A DNA stretch of 64,000 nt from Phocaeicola abscessus CCUG 55929 (GCF_000312445.1 NZ_HE997182.1:186001-250000); one strand, 5' to 3'; positions 39,049-49,274 are shown, numbered from the stretch's first letter. Notes: generated from the sequence alone by a model not told the origin. Program-made: numbers and translations.

Positions 39049-41166
39049 ATGTCTAAAGCTAGAAACAACATTCCTCGTGCCGCCATTCGTGTTGGCGCAC
39101 CAACAAAGTCCTTTTCTGCCGCGGAAGGCTACGAACCGGAACGTCGCGGATGGGACGAGAAAACTTATCGTCTGAAGAATCAGGACACCAACAACCACTA
39201 CGATTTCTTACGCAAGCATCTCAACTTTGAGATTAACGGAAAGGGTGAAATCGTTCCTCTCGGTTCCAATCCCGTGCCACTTCATGAACGCTTGCAGAAG
39301 CGTCTTGATGAACTCGGTTTCAAACCCTACATGGACAAGAACAACCCATTGGGAATCTCCGACAACAGTCCAAATTGTACCGTCGGAATCATCGTCAGTG
39401 GTGACCATGATGTGCTGACCCGACTCGCCTTCGGTGACCAAGATGTGGACTTTACCCTTCAAAAGAGCAATGCTCATATCGTGCTGAGGCAAGGCTTCAA
39501 AGACTGGGCAATGGACACCTACCATTGGGCGTGTGACCATTGGGGAGCAGAGAACATCATCGGTTTTGATGTTCATCTTGACGAAACTACACCGCATATT
39601 CAAATCCAGACCATCCCTATGGCAAAGACAAAAACCAGAGGTCGTGCGTCCGCCAAGTATGTACATAAGGATGACAAGTCGAAGGTTCTCTCCCATAAGG
39701 AATGGAAGAAACTGCCTGAAGAAATCCGCTCGAACTTCGTAAGAACAGAAGTCGAACGGAGGGAAAAGGAATGTGTATCGTATGCCCGTGTATGGGGCGA
39801 GGACAAATATGCTGTAGGAAAAACCTACTACCAGATGCATACTGACTACTACAACGAGGTTGGCAGAAAATATGGGCTGGAGCGTGGCGATGACATAGCC
39901 ATGCTGCCAGGTGAGGAAAAGCGTGAGCGAGTTCACAAGAACAAGGCCGTGTTGGAGGCAGAACGTCAGGCAAAAGATGCCATTGTCAGGAACCAAATGG
40001 AAAATGAACGTTTGGAAGGTCAGAAGGAAAAGATGGCGAGTGAGGTGCAGGACATGAGAAGGCAAAAGGAGAGTTTGGAAGGAGAGGTGGATAAGATGGA
40101 AGGTCGGAGACGGAGTGTGGAGCAGCAGAAGAAAAACCTCGAAGATAGTGTCTCCCAACTGGAAGAATATGCTGCGGCATTGGACATTAAGGAAGAAGAC
40201 CTTATGGTGCCAATATTGAAAACCGATCAACTTGTAAAGGATGCATGGGATACCATAAAAACAGAACTTGAAAAGCCCATTCCTGCTTTCGGTCAGAAGG
40301 AATGGCGCGAGGAACGACGGGAAGTAATTAAAACCATCCTTACAGAATTGCAGACTGCACTCATGCAAGCCAAAGAAGCCCAGAAGCAGGACATACTGAA
40401 ATTGGGAAAGTCACTCTTCAACAAAGCAATGAAGGAGGCGAGAACGATTATTGAGCAGAACAAACAACTGCAAAAGGAGAACGGTCGATTGACCGAAGAA
40501 AACAATGGGCTCAAAAAACGCATAACTTCGATTGACGAGAATGCCATTACAAGACTTCGCATCCAGAAGAATGCAGAAATCAAAGAACTGCAGGAGCAAC
40601 TTGGCAAAGCCGAGTATGAGGCTGTCCGTTCAGGCAACAAGGCGTATAGTGAGCATAAACGAGCTGAACACGCAGAGGGTCAAGTCCGAGAAATGTTGGG
40701 CATTCCTGAAATCAAGGAAATCTGGGAGAGTATTCAACAGAATAAGGAAGCCTTCAAGAAACAGATTGACAAATGGATTGAAAATGGTGTTGCTGCCATC
40801 AGGGATTACGCAGAGGGTAAAAACAGCGACTTCCAACCAGAGAAGGGTGAGGCCGTTGCATGGGGCATCATAGCTGAAGCATTCGAGTGTGACCTTGACC
40901 CAACAGATGAAAAGCAGCGCAGGATTGCTGCCGCCTATCTGTTAGAGAAGGTGTCATGGACAGGAATCTCATCAGATTTCAAAATTGATCTCACCGCTTC
41001 CCGTACCAGACAACTTTGCGATGCGATGACGGTTTCCAAAGATTTGATGCAAAACTTGCTTCTTATGGCAGGAGGAAGAGGTGGTGTCGGCATTGGCGGT
41101 GGTGGTTCCAGCAGTGAGCTTACCAACTGGGACGGCACGAAGAAAAAGACTGGCTGGGGAATTTAA
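39049..41166 (+). CDS. mob: MobV-family relaxase (Mob/Pre type)
   Basis: 705 residues. The N-terminal relaxase domain (about 1-290) contains NNHYDFLRKHLNFEI and the metal-binding third motif FDVHLDETTPHIQIQTIPM (HxDExxPHxQ pattern). Residues about 300-420 and 470-560 are long charged coiled coils (EAERQAKDAIVRNQMENE, LQKENGRLTEENNGLKKR), usual for Bacteroides mobilisation proteins. The C-terminus is Gly-rich. It nicks oriT and leads the strand during transfer with a helper's conjugation machinery. A candidate oriT lies just upstream. Confidence 0.92.
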   Translation: MSKARNNIPRAAIRVGAPTKSFSAAEGYEPERRGWDEKTYRLKNQDTNNHYDFLRKHLNFEINGKGEIVPLGSNPVPLHERLQKRLDELGFKPYMDKNNPLGISDNSPNCTVGIIVSGDHDVLTRLAFGDQDVDFTLQKSNAHIVLRQGFKDWAMDTYHWACDHWGAENIIGFDVHLDETTPHIQIQTIPMAKTKTRGRASAKYVHKDDKSKVLSHKEWKKLPEEIRSNFVRTEVERREKECVSYARVWGEDKYAVGKTYYQMHTDYYNEVGRKYGLERGDDIAMLPGEEKRERVHKNKAVLEAERQAKDAIVRNQMENERLEGQKEKMASEVQDMRRQKESLEGEVDKMEGRRRSVEQQKKNLEDSVSQLEEYAAALDIKEEDLMVPILKTDQLVKDAWDTIKTELEKPIPAFGQKEWREERREVIKTILTELQTALMQAKEAQKQDILKLGKSLFNKAMKEARTIIEQNKQLQKENGRLTEENNGLKKRITSIDENAITRLRIQKNAEIKELQEQLGKAEYEAVRSGNKAYSEHKRAEHAEGQVREMLGIPEIKEIWESIQQNKEAFKKQIDKWIENGVAAIRDYAEGKNSDFQPEKGEAVAWGIIAEAFECDLDPTDEKQRRIAAAYLLEKVSWTGISSDFKIDLTASRTRQLCDAMTVSKDLMQNLLLMAGGRGGVGIGGGGSSSELTNWDGTKKKTGWGI

Positions 41167-41336
41167 GGTGATACTATGTTTCCACAACATCAAGAGTGGG
41201 GGTATTTTGACGCTCCCCTTGCTAATTTATCACTTTTGACTTTGAATTTATCTGCAAAAATTGATTAAAAAGCAAATTATATGATTTATAAAACCATATT
41301 TTTCCGATTTTAGAACGATAATTGCGATAAAAACAT

Positions 41337-41344
41337 TATCTTTG
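41337..41344 (+). promoter_or_regulatory. -7 promoter box of the cargo regulator gene
   Basis: TATCTTTG, 26 bp before the ATG of the XRE gene. The 200 bp between mob and this box hold no gene; a G/C-rich imperfect hairpin near 41,194-41,220 may end mob transcription. Confidence 0.6.
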
Positions 41345-41369
41345 TACCCAATAACTAAAAGCGATAAAC

Positions 41370-41573
41370 ATGGAAAGTAAAGATTTGAACCGGTTGAAAG
41401 TGGTGCTTGCAGAAAAGAAGCGCACCAATAAATGGCTTGCAGAGCAGTTGGGTAAAGACCCTGCAACTGTGAGTAAGTGGTGTACCAACTCGGCACAGCC
41501 AAATTTGGAAAATCTCATGGAGATTGCCAAAGTGTTGGAGGTAGATGTGAATGAACTTCTGAGAATGCCATAA
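41370..41573 (+). CDS. XRE/Cro-type helix-turn-helix regulator
   Basis: 67 residues, a single HTH_3 domain: LKVVLAEKKRTNKWLAEQLGKDPATVSKWCTNSAQPNLENLMEIAKVLEVDVNELL. It is the first gene of the cargo operon, 108 bp ahead of the methyltransferase, with its own -7 box, and a second box (41,650-41,657) follows it. Small XRE proteins in this place commonly control methyltransferase expression so that modification precedes restriction on entry to a new host. In MADS the first component is also an HTH protein; whether this is its equivalent is open. Confidence 0.9.
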   Translation: MESKDLNRLKVVLAEKKRTNKWLAEQLGKDPATVSKWCTNSAQPNLENLMEIAKVLEVDVNELLRMP

Positions 41574-41649
41574 TGTGTTTAAAATAGGTAAAAACAAGGA
41601 TGGACTAACATGGATGGGCTAAACCCATATATTTGAGACAAAAAAGAAT

Positions 41650-41657
41650 TAATTTTG
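41650..41657 (+). promoter_or_regulatory. -7 promoter box ahead of the methyltransferase gene
   Basis: TAATTTTG matches TAnnTTTG, 25 bp before the ATG at 41,682. It would let modification be transcribed separately from the regulator. Confidence 0.55.
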
Positions 41658-41681
41658 CAAATTTAAGAATTATCATACGAT

Positions 41682-43709
41682 ATGAGTGTCCAAGAAGAAC
41701 AGGCAACAAGAAACGAGGTTGTACTCGATGAGAATCAAATGATCTGTGCCCTCACGAATAAAATTGTGAAGGTCACTGACAAAGAGCTTACGCTTCAATC
41801 AATGATAACCATGCTGACAGATGAGTATGGTTTTAGTCTGGATGACATGGAACGAGATTTCTCTGTCAAGTTTGAAGACCAGGATGAAGGCCGCAGTCGA
41901 ACAATGAAAGTGTCAATTGCCGTTTTTGAGGAAGGTCGCGCCCACGATGTGGGGAACATGATTCGATTCGTTCAAGTCGTGAAAGATGCCAAGGTGAAGG
42001 ACACAGACCAGAAACAAGGTGTTGCTGCACTTCTTGAACCTATTCTTCTCAATACGAATTGTGAGTTTGGTTGCTGGACTAATGGTGAGGACCTGCATTA
42101 TATGCATGGTGTGGAAGATGAGTACCACTATATGACCTGTGAGGACATCACTGACTTCCCTGCATACGACCAAACCTTTGAACAACTTGTTGCACAGGGC
42201 GACCGCTCCGTTCCACGCAAGCCAGCTAATGAGTCTCTGGTAAAGACATTCAAGCGTTGCCACGATTACATTTATGGCAACGAGGGCATGAAGAAAACCG
42301 CCTTCTGGGAATTGCTCAATCTTATATTCTGCAAACTCTTTGATGAGAAGCGCCGTTTTAGCGATGCAAAACAAGGCATCAGCTATCGCCGTAAGTTCTG
42401 GGTAGGTGTGAAAGAACAGAATACAGAGGAAGGACAAAAGGCAGTTGCACAGCGCATCAAATCGCTCTTCGAGGAGCTGAAGACCGACGGCACCTTCAAG
42501 GATGTTTTCGACGGCAACGAGCAAATTAATCTTTCGGATGCCGGACTTGCAAGGGTTGCCGCAGAATTAGCTAAATATTCTTTCCTTGATGCTACCGTCG
42601 ATGTGAAGGGTACTGCCTATGAAACAATTGTCAGCAATACGCTGAAGCAGGAGGCAGGACAATTCTTCACACCTCGAAACATTATCAAATGTATGGTTGA
42701 GATGCTTGATCCAGACGAGAATACCCGTGTGCTCGACCCTGCATGTGGTAGCGGCGGCTTCCTCGTGATGGTACTTGACCATGTGCGTCATAAGATAGTG
42801 AAGCGTCTATATCCTGATATGGATGCGCTTCATCAGGAAGCAATGCTCAATACACCTGATGTAAATGAGGAAGTGCGCAAGTATGCGGAGAGGATGATAT
42901 TCGGCTTCGACTTCGACCCGGACTTGAAGAAGGCTGCTCGAATGAATATGGTGATGGCTGGTGATGGTCATGCAAACATCTTCAACATCAACTCGCTTGA
43001 CTATCCCCATGGCGACCGTCCCGATGTTCCCAACATCGCACCGGCTGTTCAGCGAAGTATCGAAGCAAGTGCTGATAAATCCTTCCCCTTTGGAACTGCA
43101 AGGGAAAATGCACAAGGCAAGTTCGATATGATTTTCACGAACCCGCCATTCGGTGCTAAGGTGGAAGTTGACCCTGCCATCATTCAACGCGCTCAGTTTG
43201 AACTCCAGAGCAATGCGCCTGAAGTTCTTTTTATAGAACAATGCTATCGTTTCTTGAAACCTGGCGGTAAGATGGCTATCGTTCTTCCTGATAGTATTCT
43301 TGGAAATCCCAACATGGAAGAGACGCGTAAGTGGATTCTTCGTCACTTCCGTTTGTTGGCAAGTGTCGATCTGCCCGTAGAAGCATTCCTTCCGCAGGTG
43401 GGTGTGCAAGCCTCCCTATTATTCCTTCAGAAGAAGAAAGACATCAGTGTTGATTACATCCAAGAGGACTATGATGTTTTCATGGCCATAGTGGAGAAGG
43501 CGGGCAAAGACCGCCGAGGTGTACCCATCTATGAGCGTGATGATGATGGAGCAGAATTGCTATTCGACCACATCAAGCAGAACCTGATAATCGAAGATAA
43601 TGGTCGTGAACGCCTGATGCAGCGCAAGGAGCGCATCAAGCATTTGGATGATGATCTACCTAAGGTGAGTACCGAATATAAGCATTTTAAGGAGGAAAGA
43701 GGCTTATGA
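41682..43709 (+). CDS. hsdM: N6-adenine DNA methyltransferase, HsdM type, with HsdR-N-like N-terminus
   Basis: 675 residues. Residues about 1-175 look like a degraded HsdR N-terminal domain (DMERDFSVKFEDQDEGRSRT, AALLEPILLNTNCEFGCWTNGEDLHYMH) without a convincing ExK site. Residues about 185-310 are the HsdM helical domain. The methyltransferase follows, with the SAM site LDPACGSGGF (D352) and catalytic NPPF (487-490), and GGKMAIVLPDSILGN. It modifies adenine with the HsdS partner, whose gene overlaps by 4 bp. A matching HsdR is absent from the locus. The protein corresponds in kind to the MADS methyltransferase (MAD2 as I recall the name). Confidence 0.92.
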   Translation: MSVQEEQATRNEVVLDENQMICALTNKIVKVTDKELTLQSMITMLTDEYGFSLDDMERDFSVKFEDQDEGRSRTMKVSIAVFEEGRAHDVGNMIRFVQVVKDAKVKDTDQKQGVAALLEPILLNTNCEFGCWTNGEDLHYMHGVEDEYHYMTCEDITDFPAYDQTFEQLVAQGDRSVPRKPANESLVKTFKRCHDYIYGNEGMKKTAFWELLNLIFCKLFDEKRRFSDAKQGISYRRKFWVGVKEQNTEEGQKAVAQRIKSLFEELKTDGTFKDVFDGNEQINLSDAGLARVAAELAKYSFLDATVDVKGTAYETIVSNTLKQEAGQFFTPRNIIKCMVEMLDPDENTRVLDPACGSGGFLVMVLDHVRHKIVKRLYPDMDALHQEAMLNTPDVNEEVRKYAERMIFGFDFDPDLKKAARMNMVMAGDGHANIFNINSLDYPHGDRPDVPNIAPAVQRSIEASADKSFPFGTARENAQGKFDMIFTNPPFGAKVEVDPAIIQRAQFELQSNAPEVLFIEQCYRFLKPGGKMAIVLPDSILGNPNMEETRKWILRHFRLLASVDLPVEAFLPQVGVQASLLFLQKKKDISVDYIQEDYDVFMAIVEKAGKDRRGVPIYERDDDGAELLFDHIKQNLIIEDNGRERLMQRKERIKHLDDDLPKVSTEYKHFKEERGL

Positions 43710-45082
43710 AAACAGGGGTGACATCAACAAAGCACTTTGCATCTATGGGCTTCCGCTTAGACCCATCGCTTCATCTAAGCGAAGGGTTACAAGTTCGTGA
43801 AGATCTGGCAAAGTTACCATACGGACTTATAACTATAAACGATGTTTCAGAAAAGGTGTTTTTGGGAAACATCTTTTCCAGAGTCTTTGTGAAAGATAAA
43901 GCACATGGCAAAACATATCTTGCAGCTTCAGATACTGTTCTTTCTAATATAGAGACAGGCCGTTATCTTTCGAATAAACAAGCGGAACAGTTAAAACATC
44001 TATGGCTGAAAAAAGACTGGATTTTGGTTACTTGTTCTGGTACATTGGGTAATGTAACTTATACCAATAGCACATTTGAAGATAAGATTGCGACCCATGA
44101 TCTTATCCGCATTGTACCCAATGACAAGAATATCCTGAAAGGAGTTGTTTATGCTTTCCTCGCAGGAAAATATGGCTATTATCAAATTACACAGTCGCAG
44201 TTTGGTGGAGTTGTAAAGCACACTAATGATAAAGATGTTGGGAAAATTGTAATTCCCCTTTTCCCAGAAGACGTTCAGGTGAAGGTCGATTCTTCTATTA
44301 AAGAATCTGCACGTTTGCGTGAAGATGCGGCAGCAGCACTTGAAAAAGCTAAAGACATCCTTGCTTTGTGGATTAATGCAGAATTTGAAAAGCATTATTT
44401 CAAAACGTCATCTGTATCATATAAAGAAATATTAGATTCTCTTCAGCATAGGCTTGACCCTCCAGCATTGATAAATGATGGTGTGAAAACAATTTTTGAG
44501 TTGAAAAATAGATTAGAACATACAACTATTGGAAAAATTAATGGAAAAGTATATCGTCCCGGAATTTTCAAGAGAAATTATGTCGAAGATGGAATTCCTT
44601 ATATTAAAGGTTCGGAAATTTTTCTTAACAATCCATTCCGCCGTTGTGATTATCTTAGTCGAACACGCACCCCATTCATAGACGAGATGGCCATGAAAGA
44701 AGGGCAGATATTGATAACATGTGCGGGTTCTGTTGGAGACATAAAGCTTATTACAAAAGAATATATTGACAAACAATCTATAGGTTCTCAAGACATCATT
44801 CGTCTTGAATCTTATGATGCTCTTTATACGAAAGAATACATGTTTGTTTATCTACAACAACCATTTGTCTATGACTATATTCAGTCCATGAAATATGGAG
44901 CTGTGATTGAACGCATAGAACCATTCCATGTGGAATCCATTCCTGTAGTCAAGCCAACAAAGGAACTCAGTGAGGAGATAACTGGGATTATTCGCAACTA
45001 CATGGATTTTACATATAGAGCTTTCAATGCTGAAGAAAAAGCAATCTCTTTAGTCGAACAAGAAATAGAAAAATGGAACTAA
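43706..45082 (+). CDS. hsdS: Specificity subunit, HsdS type
   Basis: 458 residues in two similar halves. Each half has a target-recognition domain with the ILVTCSGTLGNVTY / ILITCAGSVGDIKL motif (about 112-125 and 331-344) followed by a conserved helix (AAAALEKAKDILALWINAEFEKHY and FNAEEKAISLVEQEIEKWN). The opening RLDPSLHLSEG is repeated in the second half as RLDPPALINDG. It recognises a bipartite DNA site for HsdM. The sequence recognised cannot be read from the protein. It overlaps hsdM by 4 bp and precedes the kinase gene by 25 bp, so methylation and signalling parts share one message. Confidence 0.92.
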   Translation: MKTGVTSTKHFASMGFRLDPSLHLSEGLQVREDLAKLPYGLITINDVSEKVFLGNIFSRVFVKDKAHGKTYLAASDTVLSNIETGRYLSNKQAEQLKHLWLKKDWILVTCSGTLGNVTYTNSTFEDKIATHDLIRIVPNDKNILKGVVYAFLAGKYGYYQITQSQFGGVVKHTNDKDVGKIVIPLFPEDVQVKVDSSIKESARLREDAAAALEKAKDILALWINAEFEKHYFKTSSVSYKEILDSLQHRLDPPALINDGVKTIFELKNRLEHTTIGKINGKVYRPGIFKRNYVEDGIPYIKGSEIFLNNPFRRCDYLSRTRTPFIDEMAMKEGQILITCAGSVGDIKLITKEYIDKQSIGSQDIIRLESYDALYTKEYMFVYLQQPFVYDYIQSMKYGAVIERIEPFHVESIPVVKPTKELSEEITGIIRNYMDFTYRAFNAEEKAISLVEQEIEKWN

Positions 45083-45107
45083 ATTTGAAAAATAACATCT
45101 AAACAAT

Positions 45108-48100
45108 ATGGCAAAGATATGTAACCCCACACAAGGCGCTGGCCCAGTAAATGCTGGAGAAGAAAGACTGCTTAAACGTCTGGAAGTACAGCTGCCTGAC
45201 AACTATTACATCGTGCCTAATGGAGAATATGCCCATAAAAACCCACAGGGAATGGTGCAGTTCTGGGAATACGACTGTATTGTTATAGCTCCCCATGCAA
45301 TCTATCACATAGAGAATAAGGATTGGGCAGGGCAACTGTACGGTGATGATTTCCAGTGGACCATCAACGGGCATGAGCGTCCTAATCCATTGCGTACAGC
45401 AGAACTGAAAAGCAAGCTGCTGAAGAGTATGCTCATTGAGAAGAATCCTGAATGGCGCTTTGCAAAGGTTATCACACTTGTCACACTGAGTAATCCTTCT
45501 CAAACAAAGTTCGGACTTGACCCTAATGCACGTAGCTTCGACCAGATATTCACGCTCAACTCCGACCTCGAAGAATTTATCAAGGATGCGGATAGAGCAG
45601 GAAAGCGTGAAGATGCTATTGCCGAATACCAGGAAGCTATAACCAACTTCCTAACTGGTGCTTCAAGCCAACGCACAGCAGAAGAAAAAACAGAGATTCT
45701 TGATTATCAGATTGATGAGATATTACAGAAGACAGAACTCTTTACTGAATATCTCGTACACCCTCGTGGCATTGACTTTAAGCATTTCAAGGTTCGTGAA
45801 TACTCTTTGAGTGTTGCAGGTCTTTCCCCTATGGAACAGCAAGCCCGTAAGAAGAAAGTTGAGAATGCACGAAACGCACAGTATCATCTTTCTTCCAGTC
45901 CCTATATCATCAAGAGTGAATACCGTCTAAACGAGGAGGGTACTTACTTCTATGAGGTGTCGGAATATATGGATGACCGCACCTTAAAGTCTATCCTGCG
46001 AATGAAGACCCTCACACAGATGGAGAAGGTTAAAATCATCATTGATGTTGCCAATGCGCTGAAGATGGCACACGACAATGGCGTTTTCCATCGTGACGTA
46101 TGCCCTGCCAACATATACATACTGAATGATGGTACTGCTGCATTGGCGAATTTCGGAAAGTCGTGGTTTGTAGAGCATGAGGAACAGAAAATGGATTATA
46201 CTGTTCGTTCCATGCTTGCCGGTGAAGAAAGCCCATATACTCCGCCTGAATTCAAAGATAATGCTGTAGGTGCTCAAAGCGATATTTATTCGCTCGGTGT
46301 TATCATCTATGAACTTATGGTTGGCAAGACACCATTCAATGATACCAGTTCTTTCCGTGCTTTGGGTAAATTCCCAGATGACCTTCTTCCATCGCATGTA
46401 AAGGAACTGCCTGATTGGTTAGACAATGTGATTAAAGAAACCATTGCCATTGAGCCAGCAGATCGTTTTGAAAAGGTCGATGAGCTGATAGAATATATTA
46501 CAAGTCATGCTTTCCAAACTACTGATGGCTCAGGAGCCGGTTCAGGAGAACAAACGGACCAGTCTAAAGTATTTGACCTTCGCGACCTGAAACCGACAAT
46601 GCCCATCACTCGTGAGTTGGTTCTTGGTGAAGAGTTGGGTAAAGGTGGCTTCGGTCGTGTATTCAAGGCAAAGCATATCTACATGGGAAAATGGTATGCA
46701 GCTAAGCTTTTTGACAAGTCCAGTACCGCGCAGGAAATCATCAATGAATATGAAGCATTGAAAGACCTTTACCATCCCAACATCGTCAAGTTCGTTTATA
46801 ATGGACTTTCCGACCAAGGACTTTTCTTCACATTGATGGAACTGTTAGATGGTGAGAGTCTAAGTGACTACACAAATACCAAAGGCGACCTGCGTCTTCC
46901 CATCGATGAAATTTACAAGATGGCTACGCAGCTGTTGGACGCTTTAGTGTATATGCAAGATAAGGGAATCTTCCATCGTGACATCAAGCCTAATAATATC
47001 GTCTGGGATAAGCGTCAGAGATATGTTCTTATAGACTTCAATATCTCTACAGCATTAGAAGATGATACCGCATTTGCTGGTACACGTCCATATATGGCTC
47101 CCGACCTGATTGTAAATGGTCATAAGGTGAATTGGGACAATTCAGCAGATACCTTCTCATTGGGTGTCACCCTTTATGAATTACTTGCACATAGCTATCC
47201 GTGGTCTGGAAGCGACCCTTGCCCGAAGATAAATGTTGCACCTACCGACATAAGGGTTTACAACAGCTCGAAGCAGACTTTGTCTGAGCCATTTGCAGAT
47301 TTTATCATGAAAAGCATTGTCACTGATCGTACAAAGCGCTTCACATCTGCGCGTGAGATGAAAGAAGCATTGGAAACAATTGGTGTGAATGGGCTTCTTA
47401 AAGCTCAGACACAGGCTTCTTTCTTAACAAGCACAAATGGCAAGGTTAATGAAATAGACATTGTTGATTACATTAACTCCTTATACAGCCAAAGCCGTCA
47501 TGGTAACGCAGGAACAAGAGCCTCTTTGAATCAGTCTTCATTGGATGAGTTGACATATACGGAAACAAAGTTGCACCGTCATCTTATCAAGGATATTGTG
47601 GCAGGGAAATACAAACTGGTTATCATTACAGGTAATGCTGGTGATGGTAAGACTGCCCTGATACATGAAATTGAAAAGAAAGGCGAAAATCGCCAGATGA
47701 TAGAAGGAATGAATGGTGCCAGATTTGACATCGGAGGAGTTGCTTTTGAAAGCAACTACGACGGTTCGCAGGATGAAGCCGACAAATTAAACGATGATGT
47801 CCTCCGCTCATTCTTCCATCCATTTATGGGGCTTTCTGACTATACGCAGGCCACAACAGGACGTATCATTGCCATCAATGAAGGCCGTTTGGTTGATTTC
47901 CTAAGCACGCAGGATGATTTGAAGGTGTTGCATGACAACATCGACAACTACTTCTACAAAGGTGGAAAAGTGGACTTGTTGCCTGGATTGATGGTTATAA
48001 ATCTTAATCTCAGGTCAGTAACAGCCCGTGATGAGAACGGCGAAAGCCTACTTCATTCACAGATTAAAAAGCTCACCAATCCTATTCTTTGGTCTAAATG

Positions 48101-49274
48101 CGAGAGCTGCCCGATAAAAGACCGATGCTTCATCAAGTACAACGTAAACACTTTCCAAGACACCAACGCTGGTGATGAAGTCATCAATCGCCTGGAGTGG
48201 CTGGTTCGCACGATTGTATATAAGCGTGAATTGCATATTACAATGCGCGACCTTCGTTCATTCATCGCCTTCATGCTTACCCGTGATTACTCATGTGAGC
48301 AGGTGAAGTTGATGCTTGAACATATTAAGGCTGATAATATGCGCCCGGAATTCTACTGGCAGTTCTATTACTTCAATGTAACAGCTCCAGAGTTTTTCAA
48401 CCGCATAGACACCTACTTCCCATTCCCAACAAACGAGTCAAACGACCGTCTTGTTCAGATGCTGAAAGAAACAGACATTGCTCGTGTTTCTCTTCCTGCA
48501 TACGACCGCGACCTCTATTATAAAGAGAAAGAGGAAGGGAATTATCTTGTATTTGGGGAACGCAAGCAGCCACTTTTGAAGGTCTTTAATGAAGTAGGTA
48601 CTGTTGTCCCCAGCTATGAATTGAGCGATAACGACAAGTTCCTTCTCAATGAGCGTCACCAATCCTTTATTCGTCATCAATACTTTGAAGGATGTAGCGA
48701 CATCAAGAAGTTTAACTTCATGAAGCGTCTTCCCTACCAGAATATCAAAGCCTTCTATGATTACCTGCGTAACAAGACGGAAGAAATGAATGTTGCTATT
48801 ATGCACAGCATAGCAAAGGCAATTTCAAGAAGTGAGGGGTGCATCAATAGCGGAAACATGATAGAAAATTACATGCTACTGTCGTGTACGCATGTTAATG
48901 ATCCATTGTCGAAGAGCTATCGCGTTTTCAATATTGAAGATTTCTGTATTGCAGAAGAAGACAACAAGCATCTTGTGGAATATCTCGAATATGAGAGCGA
49001 CAGCTTTATATTCCGCCACAAGAACGAACAGTTTATCCAACTTACTGTGTCGCTTGACTTGTTTGAAATGCTGCAATACATTAACAACGGATTCAGCCCG
49101 TCTATCAATGATATGCAGGGTAAATTCATTGAACTGCAGATATTCAAGAACTTACTCGAAAGCAAGACATATAACGAGATTCTTGTGACAAAGAACAACA
49201 AGAAGTTCTTCGTTGTTCGCTTGAATGAAGATAAAACCATTACTATTGAACCTCTTAATCAGCAAGCATTATGA
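45108..49274 (+). CDS. NERD nuclease - pseudokinase - Ser/Thr kinase - P-loop fusion protein (MAD6/PglW-like)
   Basis: 1388 residues. NERD domain at about 17-115 with an intact nuclease pattern (D56, E69-x-K71 in HIENKDW). First kinase fold at about 225-465: HRD at 328-330 but NFG (348-350) in place of DFG and no Gly loop or beta-3 Lys, so probably a pseudokinase. Second kinase at about 505-765: GKGGFG (511-516), K533, HRDIKPNN from 623, DFN (643-645), apparently active. Then a P-loop module with GNAGDGKT (842-849), IAINEGRLVDFL and a CxxCx5C cluster (C998, C1001, C1007), reminiscent of DptF. PglW of BREX/Pgl and the MADS kinase have NERD/kinase parts. Overlaps the next gene by 4 bp. Confidence 0.88.
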   Translation: MAKICNPTQGAGPVNAGEERLLKRLEVQLPDNYYIVPNGEYAHKNPQGMVQFWEYDCIVIAPHAIYHIENKDWAGQLYGDDFQWTINGHERPNPLRTAELKSKLLKSMLIEKNPEWRFAKVITLVTLSNPSQTKFGLDPNARSFDQIFTLNSDLEEFIKDADRAGKREDAIAEYQEAITNFLTGASSQRTAEEKTEILDYQIDEILQKTELFTEYLVHPRGIDFKHFKVREYSLSVAGLSPMEQQARKKKVENARNAQYHLSSSPYIIKSEYRLNEEGTYFYEVSEYMDDRTLKSILRMKTLTQMEKVKIIIDVANALKMAHDNGVFHRDVCPANIYILNDGTAALANFGKSWFVEHEEQKMDYTVRSMLAGEESPYTPPEFKDNAVGAQSDIYSLGVIIYELMVGKTPFNDTSSFRALGKFPDDLLPSHVKELPDWLDNVIKETIAIEPADRFEKVDELIEYITSHAFQTTDGSGAGSGEQTDQSKVFDLRDLKPTMPITRELVLGEELGKGGFGRVFKAKHIYMGKWYAAKLFDKSSTAQEIINEYEALKDLYHPNIVKFVYNGLSDQGLFFTLMELLDGESLSDYTNTKGDLRLPIDEIYKMATQLLDALVYMQDKGIFHRDIKPNNIVWDKRQRYVLIDFNISTALEDDTAFAGTRPYMAPDLIVNGHKVNWDNSADTFSLGVTLYELLAHSYPWSGSDPCPKINVAPTDIRVYNSSKQTLSEPFADFIMKSIVTDRTKRFTSAREMKEALETIGVNGLLKAQTQASFLTSTNGKVNEIDIVDYINSLYSQSRHGNAGTRASLNQSSLDELTYTETKLHRHLIKDIVAGKYKLVIITGNAGDGKTALIHEIEKKGENRQMIEGMNGARFDIGGVAFESNYDGSQDEADKLNDDVLRSFFHPFMGLSDYTQATTGRIIAINEGRLVDFLSTQDDLKVLHDNIDNYFYKGGKVDLLPGLMVINLNLRSVTARDENGESLLHSQIKKLTNPILWSKCESCPIKDRCFIKYNVNTFQDTNAGDEVINRLEWLVRTIVYKRELHITMRDLRSFIAFMLTRDYSCEQVKLMLEHIKADNMRPEFYWQFYYFNVTAPEFFNRIDTYFPFPTNESNDRLVQMLKETDIARVSLPAYDRDLYYKEKEEGNYLVFGERKQPLLKVFNEVGTVVPSYELSDNDKFLLNERHQSFIRHQYFEGCSDIKKFNFMKRLPYQNIKAFYDYLRNKTEEMNVAIMHSIAKAISRSEGCINSGNMIENYMLLSCTHVNDPLSKSYRVFNIEDFCIAEEDNKHLVEYLEYESDSFIFRHKNEQFIQLTVSLDLFEMLQYINNGFSPSINDMQGKFIELQIFKNLLESKTYNEILVTKNNKKFFVVRLNEDKTITIEPLNQQAL

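Noticed and set aside
41682..45082. Ordinary type I restriction-modification operon
   Set aside because: No HsdR is encoded; the helicase at 56,978 is SNF2/RapA-type without an endonuclease motif.
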